Below are positions 10,667 to 21,180 of a stretch of 64,000 nt of DNA, in pieces; positions within the stretch are counted from its first letter, which is position 1; each line of letters starts with the position of its first letter. The notes beneath the pieces were generated by a model that saw nothing but the letters and a program-made list of their open reading frames with translations, did not search any database and was not told the origin of the DNA. The stretch comes from Peltaster fructicola (lineage: Eukaryota; Ascomycota; Dothideomycetes), in NCBI GenBank assembly GCA_001592805.2, contig CP051142.1:1240001-1304000 (forward strand), written 5' to 3'. The position numbers and the translations under genes are program-made.

Positions 10667-12796
10667 ATGGGTTCAAACACTGGTCTTCAAACAAGACCGC
10701 TCACCATAATCGACAGCGACGACAATGACGATGACGATGTCACGTATCTTGGAGAACAGCGAGCTTCTTTTGCACAATCTGCCACGACATACGATCGCTG
10801 GAGCTCTAGTGAAGATGAGGACATGCTCGATGCGTCAGCTTCCACCACGACTGAAGTCCTTCCACATCCCTCCAGCGCCCGCCGTCTCAAAGACACCCCA
10901 TACGCAGAAGCAGACTTCGTAGATCTTTCTGACGACTCTTCTGACACAATGGACAGCGCAAGCGAAGGCACCGTGGACCGAATGGACCTGGACGACTCGG
11001 CCGTTGATATCTCTTCGGACTCTTCTGACACAATGGACGGCGGAAGCGAAGACCCTATCGACCATCTGGATCTCGACGACTCAGCCGTCGATCTTTCCCA
11101 AGACTCTTACGACACCATGGACAGCACAAGCGACGACATCATTGATCTTGATGAACTTGAGGATCCGATTCCAGACTTGGTGGATCTCACTCTCCCAGCT
11201 ATCGGCTCATCGGACTTCTCATCCTGGTCTGTCGAGCTTCCCAAACGCTGCCAGAAGGTGCGTGAACACCAACAAAGAGATGGCTGCCTTCTTCGTTCAG
11301 ACTCAGACATGTGCGTCGAGTACAGATATACAGCCCAGAACAGCCTGTACTACCATGGAGATCTAGAGGATCGATTCTTCTTGATCAAGCAGATATGGAA
11401 GAGCATCGATGGAGATGTCTACCTCCAAGGATGGATGCTTCGACGAAACACCTACTTCGAAGGGCAAATGCCATTAACGCGCAACGAAGTGGCCATACTC
11501 ATACATGCACCCGACGCTCGAGAAGACGTCCCACTGAATGCTTGCATGACCACGTTAGCTCTTCCTGAAGTGTGCATAGAACGGAAGATCATGTTCACAA
11601 ATGTCTTACCGCCATCACAAGCAGAGCTCCATGCACTGAAATCATCACAATCGGCCAGACGGGACCGCGAGCACGGATTGCTGACCTGCCGCTGGGTCGT
11701 AATCCAGAAAGGCTTCAACAACTCATCAAAGTTGGCACAAGAGACCGTATGGAGACGCCTGCGCCAAGACGAGTGTAGAGTCCATGGAGTCGCTGATGCA
11801 GACCTTCGAGATCGCTTTAGACATACAGGAAAGTACGCAAGCAGCGCTCGTCGTCATCAAGCTTCCCTTCATCGTGGAGCTATGAGATACACAACCGGCG
11901 ATATCTGTTCTGGTGGTGGCGGTACGCTGCTTGCACAGTCTCTGGCAGGGTTCAAGCCTGCCTTTGCCCTTGACAGCTGGCTGACAGCCCTCCAAACCCT
12001 AGAAGCCAATGGCATCTTCCGAAGGTGCGAGAAAATCCACCAGGATGTGTTCGACTTCTTGACCATTCCATCAAACATCGACCGTGCCGTGGATCTTCTT
12101 CACGTCTCATTTCCATGCCAATCTTTCTCTCCTGCGAACCGTGGCGGAAAGGACGATGAGAAGAACCACGACGTCAGCCTGGCTGCCCGCGATCTACTGC
12201 TGAAAACAACTCCTCGGCTGGTCAGTTCCGAACAGACGTCTGGAATCACTCAGCGCAAGTGGGATGATACCAAGAATGCCATTGTCCAGCAGTACACAAG
12301 CCTCGGTTACAGCGTGAGAATGAGAGTCGAAAATCTTGCTAACTTCGGCAATGTTCACGCTCGTAAGCGAGTCATCATGGTTGCTTCTTGTCCAGGTGAA
12401 CCACTACCAACTATGCTCGAGCCTACGCATGGACCAAGACTACAGTCGTATGTCACTGTTGCAGATGTGCTCGAAGCGCGCAAGCATGACGTGCCTCTGC
12501 CGGGTATGGATGTGCATAGCATCCTTAAAGAACCATCACAACCATGGGACGCTGAGGAACCTCTTCGTCGGTGCGTGATGACCAATGGTGCGGGCCTTCA
12601 TCCAAGTGGAGAGAGAACATTTACGCTCTTCGAGTTGGCTGGCCTCCAGCATTTCCCGCCGTGGTTTAGGTTTGCAGGTCGCGCAGCAGATATCAAAAGG
12701 CAGATCGGTAACGCAGTACCGCCTTCATTCGGGGTGCCGTGGTTCAAGCATCTCCTACAAGCCCTCAAGGATGAGGATAACAAGGTACGGCAATGA
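10667..12796 (+). CDS. rid: RID/Masc1-like DNA cytosine-5 methyltransferase
   Basis: Single exon, 709 residues. The C-terminal half has the ordered C5-methyltransferase motifs: I 'DICSGGGG' (about 412), IV 'FPCQSFSPA' with the catalytic Cys near 484, VI 'SSEQT' (about 521) where most enzymes have ENV, VIII 'NFGNVHARKRVIM', IX 'FTLFELAGLQHFP', and X 'KRQIGNAVPPSFG' (about 678). Residues of about 210-330 look like a BAH domain ('GWMLRRNTYFEGQMPLTRNE'). From memory, EQT in place of ENV and the 'CQ.FSPA' context are marks of the fungal RID/Masc1 family, which is needed for repeat-induced point mutation or premeiotic methylation. The N-terminal 170 residues are acidic and hold a three-unit repeat (separate entry). 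No break is visible, so the gene looks functional. Confidence 0.88.
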   Translation: MGSNTGLQTRPLTIIDSDDNDDDDVTYLGEQRASFAQSATTYDRWSSSEDEDMLDASASTTTEVLPHPSSARRLKDTPYAEADFVDLSDDSSDTMDSASEGTVDRMDLDDSAVDISSDSSDTMDGGSEDPIDHLDLDDSAVDLSQDSYDTMDSTSDDIIDLDELEDPIPDLVDLTLPAIGSSDFSSWSVELPKRCQKVREHQQRDGCLLRSDSDMCVEYRYTAQNSLYYHGDLEDRFFLIKQIWKSIDGDVYLQGWMLRRNTYFEGQMPLTRNEVAILIHAPDAREDVPLNACMTTLALPEVCIERKIMFTNVLPPSQAELHALKSSQSARRDREHGLLTCRWVVIQKGFNNSSKLAQETVWRRLRQDECRVHGVADADLRDRFRHTGKYASSARRHQASLHRGAMRYTTGDICSGGGGTLLAQSLAGFKPAFALDSWLTALQTLEANGIFRRCEKIHQDVFDFLTIPSNIDRAVDLLHVSFPCQSFSPANRGGKDDEKNHDVSLAARDLLLKTTPRLVSSEQTSGITQRKWDDTKNAIVQQYTSLGYSVRMRVENLANFGNVHARKRVIMVASCPGEPLPTMLEPTHGPRLQSYVTVADVLEARKHDVPLPGMDVHSILKEPSQPWDAEEPLRRCVMTNGAGLHPSGERTFTLFELAGLQHFPPWFRFAGRAADIKRQIGNAVPPSFGVPWFKHLLQALKDEDNKVRQ
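10919..11170 (+). repeat. Three 84-base in-frame repeats in the RID-like gene
   Basis: Residues 85-112, 113-140 and 141-168 are three consecutive 28-residue units. Each starts V-D-(L/I)-S, continues with an acidic Ser stretch and 'DTMD', and ends in a 'DLDDSA'-like block (diverged in unit three). The period is exact (84 bases), while third positions differ, so the duplication is old enough to have diverged. Each unit start resembles a SUMO-interaction motif: hydrophobic V-D-L/I followed by acids. Confidence 0.85.
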
Positions 12797-12929
12797 TTCA
12801 GTGAAATGGGTGCAACGATACCTTAGAACGTCAATGAAGCATTCAAACATGACCTGCTAGTCAATTCAATCTATGCTGGAGGTATCGTAAAGTTCAAAAT
12901 GCTCGCTATGCTGTATCTACATCAATGTC

Positions 12930-15804
12930 TCAGGGCCTGGAGCCATGCTCAAAGTAAGTCGTCTGGAACTCCTCGCTCTCCTGTGCAGGCGTCAACATCG
13001 GTACCTTGTTCTCCAAGGTCGGGTCCTTCCGTCCTGAGCCTCGCCTAGGCAGTTGTCTTTCAGCATTGGCCCGCATATCGTCATGACTTGCTTGCCGACG
13101 CAACGATGCTGACCCGCGCGAGTTTGTTCGTACGTGTGCAATGGGCGGCGCTGACAAGTCCTCCGGCAGCGTCTTCGTCATATCGATTGGCGTCTGCACG
13201 ATGGCGCTCTCATCCTTGTTCCAGCTGTCGAAATCCCTCGTGCTCCAGCTGGCTTTGTGTGCTCGTGCTCCGAAAGGCAGACCATGACGAGAGCCCATAC
13301 TACTGACACTACCCGTTCGTGATCTGGTGATAGGACTCTGCTGGCTTCCAGGTCGGCTGTCTGCGAAAGGTGGAAATGGTCGAACGCCAAGATCCTCGCG
13401 CGAGGCATCAACGGCAATGTCGTCCGAATCTTCGATCTTTGCTAATCGCCGCATGTTCTTCATCTCGAAATATGGCTCTTTCATGAACTCTGGTTCGGGC
13501 TCTGGTTCGGGCTCCGGCTTCGGCTCCGGCTCTGGTTTCGGCTCAGGTGGCAGGTCGTTGACCACACGATCGAGATGGTCGAAGTATCTTTCTCTCAGAT
13601 TGATATACTTCCTCGGATGAAAGGTTTCTGCATTGCGTGTCACAGACATGTAGCTCGTGATTGCGCCAACCACGATAGCTAAGCATGTAATGATCATTAG
13701 TATGCCTTGAATGACAATGATGACCACTCCAATCACTGTCGTAGTGATGCGCTCGAGATTGAACTGCACATCGAATGCTGCGCTGAGAGCGACTGTTGTG
13801 ACCTTGCTGAACCCCAAACAGTACACGACAAGGACGTTCAGTCGTCTACCTTCGAACGGCTTCGCCCAGACCACGAAGATGAATGACAACATCTCGACAA
13901 CGAGGAGTCCGAAGACCTGCACAAGTGGGTAGCCAGAGGCGCCACCGTAGAAGCATGCTCGTATGAATTCGTAGACGAGGTAGTAGGCGAAGAACCACCA
14001 TTTCGTGCGCCGAAACCGCGAAGCCAGCCAGCCAAACTTCATGATGTAGTCGTCATCGTCATGCACACTGTACTGAGGCTCCTGTGGCTCCTCGCGTTCT
14101 TCAACGTGTGTACGCTTCCAGAATGGCCGAGATGGGACTTCGACTCCAGATGCATCCTTCTTACGGAGGAACGGAATCTTGTTAAGAATGCCTGGCTCAT
14201 TCGTGTTGTCTCGACGCCCTTTGTATATGCAGGCGTATATAGCAATGCCAGGCAGGCCTACCAGGAATATGATGAAGACGATAGCGGCGATAGCCTTGAC
14301 TGAAGCTGGTGACTGGAAGGTGAACTGAAAGATGGTCAAAAACATGATCATGAACCATGCAATGAAGCAGGCACGCAAGACCAGAGCGCCCATGTACAAC
14401 AGCCAGTGCTTCCTGAAGAAGGCCAGTCTGGATTGTGGCATCCACTTCCTGCGACTAAAAAGTTCGAGGATGCCCTTGAAGATGACAATCATGCCTATCA
14501 GGATAAGCAGGAGAATCAAGAACCAGAGGAAACCAGTCAAGAAGGCATTGCTGATTTGAAGTTCCTCTGCCGCAAGCGTACCAGCGAAGCCAGAATAGTT
14601 TCCAGGTAGTGGTAGACCGACTCCGACAGGGTCGCCGTAGTATTGTAACCAGTTGCAGCACTCGCCAGGCCGTCTCTGCGGGCGACTGTTCGTTCAAACA
14701 GCTTCTGGGCGACGTCTCGACGCTTGAATGCACCGTAGGCACCTCCATATATCTCAGATGCAATATCGCGGGCCAGAGGGTGATTCGGATCATGCGTGAG
14801 ACCTCGGCCGTAGATCTGGTGAATGTCGTAGCCACCTCCAAGGTTGGGCTGGGTAGAGCCTGCAGGAGCTGCGCCGACTGATAGTGTGCTGCCGACATTG
14901 GCACCAATAAGGTTGCTGATACTCCTTTGCATGCTATTAGTGTATATCATTCCACCGGCCCAGGCAAAGTTGCTCCACCATGCAACAAGCACAGAAGGCC
15001 AGTTCATGGAGAGTGCTCCAGTGAAAAGATGTGCTGGAAGACCGCAAAACAACACCGACAGACAGCGAATGTGCGTAATGCAGTCTCATCGTCGGAACTG
15101 CCTCACCATATACTGCCGTTGCCAACGAAGCGATCAATGCCGTGAGGGTGAAGATGCCCAGCACAGAGCCGAGTCCTGCTGGTTGTGAGAAGCTCGCACC
15201 GTTCGTGACGACAGCACTGTAGCAGCCAATTTCACTTTGCGTGCTGTTGGCGAAGATCCGCAGGATTGCTTGGCCCTCGAAGTCGGGAATGCTCAGCGCG
15301 ATGTCAGGAATATTGGCGACATCGCTTGGTGAGACAGGAATGATACCGTTCGCAGAGATTGGAATACTTCTGTTAAGTGGACACGCACTAAAGAGGGTCA
15401 GCGACCGCAATCATTATCCAGTAATCAACCTACCTGTAAATATTGGCGTTGCATGGGTTGAAGGTGAGGTCGAATCGGTTCTCTCCATACGCGAACACTC
15501 CGATGTACATCATGATGCTCTCGTTGTACAGTGCACTGTTGCCAGCCAAGTGGAAAAGCACTGTCATGTTGTCCTGGTAGTATGCAGCATCGAATCGTGT
15601 GACATTGATCAAGCTGTCTCCCAAGCAGTCGCCGAAGTTCTGTGTATAGAGCGCCGGCTTACGGTTGTCCTCGAGATACACGGTCTGCTTGTCTGACGTT
15701 TGATATGTGATGTATCTCGTTCCTCCTATTGTAACATCATCGGCCACTGCTGTACCGAGAAGGGCCATGCCCAAGAGGGCAAGTCGCGCTATCCGTAAGA
15801 TCAT
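12930..15804 (-). CDS. Flc/TRP-like membrane protein with an apparent one-base frame change
   Basis: Exons 15804-15434, 15387-15107 and 15033-12930. Exon 1 has a signal peptide ('LLGMALLGTAVADD') and the start of an ML-like lumenal domain. The later part carries many membrane helices, from 'GSVLGIFTLTALIASLAT' to 'VIGVVIIVIQGILMIITCL', and a long cytosolic tail with a Pro-Glu/Lys repeat. This order is that of the fungal flavin-carrier/TRP-like family (Flc1-3, S. pombe Pkd2), ER or plasma-membrane proteins linked to FAD, calcium and cell-wall homeostasis. In the last exon the reading frame must shift by one base near 14640-14700. The upstream frame runs to 'LASAATGY' and the downstream one from 'YYGDPVGVGLPLPGNYSGF'. 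No credible splice sites join them. With one base restored the length would be 918 residues. Confidence 0.8.
13484..13556 (-). repeat. Pro-Glu/Lys tandem repeat in the Flc-like tail
   Basis: Repeated six-base units (ggctcc/ggttcg types on the plus strand) encode an alternating P-E-P-K / P-E-P-E run of about 20 residues just after the last membrane segment. It is a low-complexity spacer and may vary in length between strains. Confidence 0.8.
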
Positions 15805-17620
15805 TTTGTCGTATGTGATGGTTCTCGAGTCGTGAGGGAGCTATTCGTATGCTGTCATGAGCGTGGTGAGCTCGTGTGTGATATCCGTCCGTGTTCTTTC
15901 ACTCCCTGGCGTGATTCGGAACGCTTCAGCGCTGGCATGCGTTGTTGCTCATAGCGATGAACGTGTGGTTTTCGTGTTATAGCATCAACACCTGAGCACT
16001 ATGCTCAAGAGTCCGTAGGGTCTGGCAGAAGAGTGTGATGACGGAGGGGATGTACAAGAAACTGCTGTACATAATTGTACACCATACGGAATGCACGGGC
16101 AAGAGCTCAGACCGCGGTGTGGAAGGATGGCTGGTCAGACTCTCCACCCAATTCGAAACACGCTCACCAAGACTTGCGATTTTCATCAACTCGCTCACGC
16201 AGCTATATTGACTGTTGTCAACACCTCCAGGGCTATGCTACGGCGACAGCATTCCTTGACAACATCGCATGGTAGACCGACACGCTGGTCAATTGTTCAC
16301 ATGGTGCCGGCTACCAAGCCGAGCCAGCACTACGAGCCGCTATACACTACTCCCCACCTCTTGGGTCTAATGCATCACTCATCTTCGATTGCATTGCTCG
16401 GCGCAGGTAGGATCGCTCGTATCGTACGCTGACCTGCACTGTCAGCTACATGCACCACAGGACATCGAGGGAGGATATCGCGACATTCGCTCGAGGAGAG
16501 CGTGAACATCTCCGACAGTGCATCGTCTTCTTCAATGTCTAAGCCTTATCGCGCCATTCACGACCGTCTCGTGTCTAACCAGAAGGAGGTGTGTAGGTCT
16601 TTGCGCAATGCGCTCTGCGTGTCAATTTCCTGTTCCTGATGGACTGCGTTAATGCTCGGCTGAGCACCAGATCCTGGACTGCTGACACCAGCCTGCATTG
16701 CTTACCTGCGCGTTGCTAACGTGCGAGCAGAGGCATCAGCAATAGCTCACATGCTGTTCAAGATGCTGAGTCGCTAAGTTAGATCTGCACAGCAATGAAC
16801 AGAGGATGTTTCGCTGTCAAACTAGGACCGGTAGCGAGCCAGACAGCTAATTTCGGGCGTTCTCACAGGCCAACGTGCAGAGCTCACATTCAAACACACC
16901 TGAAAGCCTACAACAACGTGCTGCAGACATCTGCTGCCGGAGAATACTTCGTGACGGCGAGGCTGCACGACAGCTCAACCGATCGTCTGTAAGGATGTTC
17001 CTTGATGAGAGTGTCATCTCGTCATGCAAGCCACCTCCAGCCACTTTCCATCATTGCTAGCCAGGGTATGATCCACTCATATGCGCCTCTGCTTCAAATG
17101 CGACGACAATCATCATTCTCGTAGCGCTAGATCTACGATCTCCCAGTTGACAGGGCTTGCGCGCCTACCACAGGTTGTTCAGTGAGCTTCCCGCTTCCAA
17201 TCTCACATGTGACCACTAGCTGCTCTAGTGCTCGTCGCCTTACTGCTCAGAGACCTGTCGCATACTCTACCCATCTGCAAGACGCGTGAGAAGCCCGCCG
17301 CACATCGAGCGATGACGCTGGATGGAGTCGATCAAACGAGACTTTGACCAGGGTGTAGTGTATAGTTGCACTCGACCTGAGCTAGCATCAAGTGCCTTTG
17401 TGAAACCATAGGCTTGTTTGGGAGAGTATGGGAGGTGCATCATAACATTCTTTCCCGTCTGCTTGGTCCTTCCTGTGTGACTGCCAACTTTTTGTTAAAC
17501 TCACTGCCAACTTCGAGAGCCTCTTCTACTTCAACGCTCCTCTCATCAAGTCGCACTTCATTCTACAAGACACCGAACTACTCAACCTCTCAAACAACCA
17601 ACCGAGCCAAAACCGCAACC
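15805..17620. other. Gene-poor stretch of 1.8 kb
   Basis: Lies between the divergent starts of the Flc-like gene and the 63-residue protein. Only scattered open frames of 60-110 codons occur, without ATG-to-stop context or family resemblance. I see no repeat ends, tRNA boxes or strong base-composition change by eye. A spliced non-coding RNA cannot be excluded. Confidence 0.4.
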
Positions 17621-17907
17621 ATGGGTGCCGTCGTATCATGTGTAGGTCACTCAACACCCAAGACAAAGAACGCGTACTGAGACACTCCAGATCGAGAACA
17701 TCTTCGCAGCCATCGGCTCATGTATCATGGCCGTGGTCAACGCTATTGCAGCCGTGCTGAAAGCTATTATCAATGTTGGTAGCAAGCAGTAGACGTCGAC
17801 GTGAACTGATCGTTTTGCAGGGCATTGTCATGATCTTCTCGGCCATCATCAACTGTCTCACCTGTGGTAAAATGGGTGGCAGAAATCGGACAACGAGTGC
17901 GGTCTAG
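17621..17907 (+). CDS. Small conserved-type Cys/hydrophobic fungal protein (63 residues)
   Basis: Three exons, 17621-17641, 17691-17774 and 17821-17907, with GTAGGT and GTTGGT donors and CAG acceptors. All joins are phase 0. The protein starts 'MGAVVSCIENIFAAIG', continues with an uninterrupted Ala/Ile/Val-rich stretch, and ends with 'INCLTCGKMGGRNRTTSAV'. From memory this matches a widespread family of tiny fungal proteins of unknown function, with the pattern MG-x-VVSC, one or two hydrophobic segments and a C-L-T-C-G end. A Gly at position 2 and a nearby Cys fit N-terminal lipidation, though that is inference. The second donor is less typical, but it is the only one that keeps the frame. 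Confidence 0.72.
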
Positions 17908-18298
17908 CACTATTCATACCAAGTGCGAAGAGTTGCAGCCTGGCTAGAGTAACACCTCCTGGCTTCGCGAGGAGTAATGGATGAAGTGATGGAATGCGGA
18001 ATCGATAGAAACAAGCATGAGATACCCTGAAGCGTCGTTTTTCGAACTGTGCTTCGTGCAGAAGGCAGCAGCAGCTCTAATGTATCCGAACTCGATGTTC
18101 TTGCTTTCCTATCTTTTATCGCTTATGGAATGTCGTAGGATGCTCGTACAGCGAGTGTGGTGATGAACGACACTTTCCGTGTCCAAGAAATGTAGTCGTT
18201 GCACATATTACAAGCGCATTTCGCTCCTCTCATGTCAAAATACCCAGATACGCCTCGCCTTGCTCTTCAGACCCCAGTGTCGGAGATCGTGTCGTTGT
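17908..18298. other. Intergenic between the convergent small-protein and synaptobrevin genes
   Basis: About 390 bases that should hold the two 3' UTRs. Nothing else is visible. Confidence 0.4.
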
Positions 18299-18749
18299 TC
18301 ACGAGTTGTTCTTGTTCTTGTTTCCGAAGTAGACTACAGTGATCAGCGCGGCACTGCGACGTGAAGCAAAAGGACTCACCACTTGGAGCAATGATCACGA
18401 CTAAGAGGACGACAATGCCGACGATGATGCAGATTCTCATCTTCATGTCCTTCCACCACATGTCCTTCCTCAACTGGTTGGCTCTGCGGTTGAAACCACG
18501 TGCATTCTGGGAGAGATTCTCGCTCTGACCTTGCAGCTCGTCGATCCTGTTGGAGCGCTCACTCGCGAGGCCAATATTGTGCCGCATCATGTCTGTGACC
18601 GCGTCAACGTCCTTTGCGCCCGGTCAGTATACTGTGTTCATAGATAAGCTGGATGGGCGGACCTTGTGCAGCTGAGCGACGTTGTTTGGGGATTTGGTCG
18701 CGGTGTTGCTGTGACCAGCTGGGGGATCGTATAGGTCGTGATTGGACAT
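18299..18749 (-). CDS. Diverged synaptobrevin (R-SNARE, Snc/VAMP-like)
   Basis: Exons 18749-18663, 18611-18380 and 18333-18299 give 117 residues. Both introns carry CTGAC/CTGAT branch sites just before the acceptor. The protein has a short polar N-terminus, a SNARE motif (about residues 30-90) with the central Arg in 'ASERSNRIDELQ', the membrane-proximal 'LRKDMWWKDMKMR' and one C-terminal membrane anchor 'IIVGIVVLLVVIIAP', followed by an unusually polar end 'VYFGNKNKNNS'. Synaptobrevins mediate exocytic vesicle fusion. The SNARE motif is more diverged than I expect for the principal fungal synaptobrevin, which usually has a very conserved 'RGERLD' centre. I therefore suspect a second paralogue. 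It lies next to the HET gene on the same strand. Confidence 0.85.
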
Positions 18750-19061
18750 GTTGCAGTTGGTGCAGTGCTAGATCGTTGATGCTCGAAAACGCCACTGCGT
18801 AGGAGGTCTCTTTTAATGTGAGACGTGAGATATGGAGAGTTAATGCCTCTGTTCGATGAGTGCTTCGCAAAGGAGAAGTGATGAGTGAAAGCATGTTGTT
18901 AGCTTTCGTGGCGACGAATGCGCCCGGCAGCGCCACTAGCTCCAGCAGTGAAGAGCTCAGCCACTGATCAAAATGCTCCTGCACGTACAACACAACATCG
19001 CAGATTCGTGCATATTCCTGGCTCGTGAACTGGTAGTCCTATCTGCTACGACAGTACCTCG
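18750..19061. other. Intergenic between the synaptobrevin and HET genes
   Basis: 312 bases on the minus strand downstream of the HET gene and upstream of the synaptobrevin gene. No gene is seen. Confidence 0.4.
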
Positions 19062-21180
19062 TCATACTAGATCGAATGCTTCAAGCTTATCCTCTTCGCC
19101 GACTTCTTTCATATGCCCATGGACATATGCACAGCCGATCAGCTGCCAATGCGCCGTAGCAGTCTCCCTCAGCACATACGGAATCGAGGAGCCTGCTAGC
19201 ATGACCACGAGATCGCCTGACCGTGCAGAGCTCGAGCAGCGTCCGATTGCGCCTTCAACAGTCTTGAAGAAGGCGTAAGATCCTCCTGCGAGTGACATAT
19301 ACAGCTCGGCATATCGATTCATAACCCAGTCCTCCAATTCACCATACCGATCATTCGATGACTCAGTGTGTCCACTCAGCCCTCGAGCTACTCGTGCTAA
19401 GAGGAGATCTGACACCATCTCGGCGCCTGGATCCAGCTTGCCTTGTGTTTTGAATATAGTACGGTACTGACGCAGCAGTCCCTCCAAACGGCTCGCCAAT
19501 TGCGGTCCAGGTGTGATGTTGAGACGGTTGAAGCATAATGTTCTCATAAGTGCCACCATGCTCTGTTCGCCTGTGGGATTGTAGATGCCGTGTAGGGTCT
19601 GCTCATCAGCAAACAGACGACAGCTACGGATCAAACGCTGCCAGGAAGGGCATTGATAATCTGTGTTGACACCCAGTCGGCTGTGAAGCTGACTTGCTGC
19701 AACGTAGTGCGCCACGTATCCTATGCGTATCCCTTGAAGCTGCAGGATCGGGCCCTCGATGTTTCCAGCTGGCAGGTAGTACATAGGTTGTCGCTTCGTC
19801 AACATCCAAGAAGGGACTTGCCACGGCCACCACAGCCAGACCTGATCCCGTGCGTCGTTCTTCTTGCGCTCATATAGCTTGATACTCCAGCTTGGATAAG
19901 CAGCAGTATGGCTCACAAAATCGTTTTCGGCAGCTATAAGACTGAGGATGTTGAGATTCTGATCGTCATCAAGCACAGCCCTAGTATACTGCATCGCTAC
20001 TGCTATATCGGTCCATTGTGCGTTACTCTTGTCGAAAACTGGATAACGATCGGCATTAGGCATCATACTGCGCAAGGCATAGAGCAAATCTCTTGGCTCC
20101 GAGACTTGACGATGAATGGACGCAAAGTAGAACGTTGCGAAATTCCTTTTCTTGTACGGCCAGGCTGTGTGCATCACCAGGCTCATGACAGTTGTCTCGT
20201 GCTCTGCAAAGACGTCTGTAGTACTGAAAGGCAATGTTGTATCAAGAAGGGAAGAGATGGCTTGTACCAGTTCGATTTGGTCTATGAGAACCTCGCCACA
20301 CAGAAAATCTGCGACGTATGTTGTAGGATGGCACGCCTCGACAAAGGTCCTACTACTGTTAGTCGCTGTCCAATGATCCATCTTGTCCGACGAACCAGAT
20401 CCTCGTAAACCATCGCTTCGACAGCAATGTATGCAGCGCCTCCAAGTTCGGACGGTTCAATGGATCGTTGATTTCAGCTATAAGTTCTGTAATCAGTCGC
20501 TCCTTGGTTTCGTCCCGATTTGTAAGCTGCTCAGTTTCAAGGTCGGACCATTGTCGTAGGAAGTCGAAGGCGGTCTTCGTGCTCTCATCACCCTGACCCA
20601 GCCAATATGAGATGGATATCGCCTCGGGGAAGATTTGTGGCATCAGCTGGAGTTGTTCTGCTTTCTCCTCGCCAGCATCAGACTGATCTATTGACAGCAT
20701 GTCGATCCACCATAGAGTATTGCTGATCTCCTTATGCCGTCGAATCAAAGTCAGTGCGTTGTGCAGATTGGTCGTTATGGGAATCATTTGCTGGTCGATC
20801 AATACTCGTTTCGAGAGCCTGCACTTCTCGCCGGCCTCTGACCAAGAGTAGGACAGAGCTCGCTGTCGTGGTAAGCATGTCTCGACTAAGATACACACGG
20901 AACCTTACAAAGCCTTTATGAGTGTTTCCAACGAAATGTGGAATTCCAACCATCAACTCAATGCAAATGTCTTCATCAACCTCTCCAGGTAAGATCCTTA
21001 CGAATCTAGTCTCGTCCTTGTTGAGTTTGGCATACCTGTATCGCCGCCAAGGAAGACTAATCAATGTTCAGCTGAGAAAGAGCTTTGAGCTGCAGACGCC
21101 TACTTCTTGATTGCATACTTGAGGTTGTGTGAGCGATCAGATACCTCTGACCAGAATGTCGTCGTTGTGGCAGGCATCAT
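19062..21180 (-). CDS. HET-domain protein (heterokaryon incompatibility type)
   Basis: Four exons, 21180-21104, 21056-20909, 20862-20396 and 20349-19062. All introns are 46-47 bases and in phase, giving 659 residues. The HET domain starts 'RALSYSWSEAGEKC' (76-89), continues 'TTNLHNALTLI', 'LWWIDMLSIDQSD' (125-137), 'ISYWLGQGDES' and 'KRWFTRIWTFVEA', and so carries all usual blocks in order. The third intron has a CTAAC branch and removes what would otherwise be a frame clash. The C-terminal 400 residues are an unclassified helical region, with no NACHT, ankyrin or WD repeats. HET-domain proteins trigger regulated cell death in vegetative incompatibility; the partner here is unknown. The first exon was found by phase matching to an ATG at 21180, with 21177 also possible, and is the least certain part. 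Confidence 0.85.

Noticed and set aside
13484-13556. Repeat in the Flc-like tail as a CRISPR-like or mobile feature
   Set aside because: It is an in-frame Pro-Glu/Lys codon repeat within an intact coding stretch.
14530-14600. Intron (GTACGC donor near 14585) joining the two frames of the Flc-like gene
   Set aside because: The downstream frame is clearly coding across this site ('GNYSGFAGTLAAEE'), so removing it would delete conserved sequence, and the phase does not fit.
15805-17620. Hidden multi-exon gene in the 1.8 kb gap
   Set aside because: Open pieces are short, share no family text, and no consistent donor, branch and acceptor series links them.
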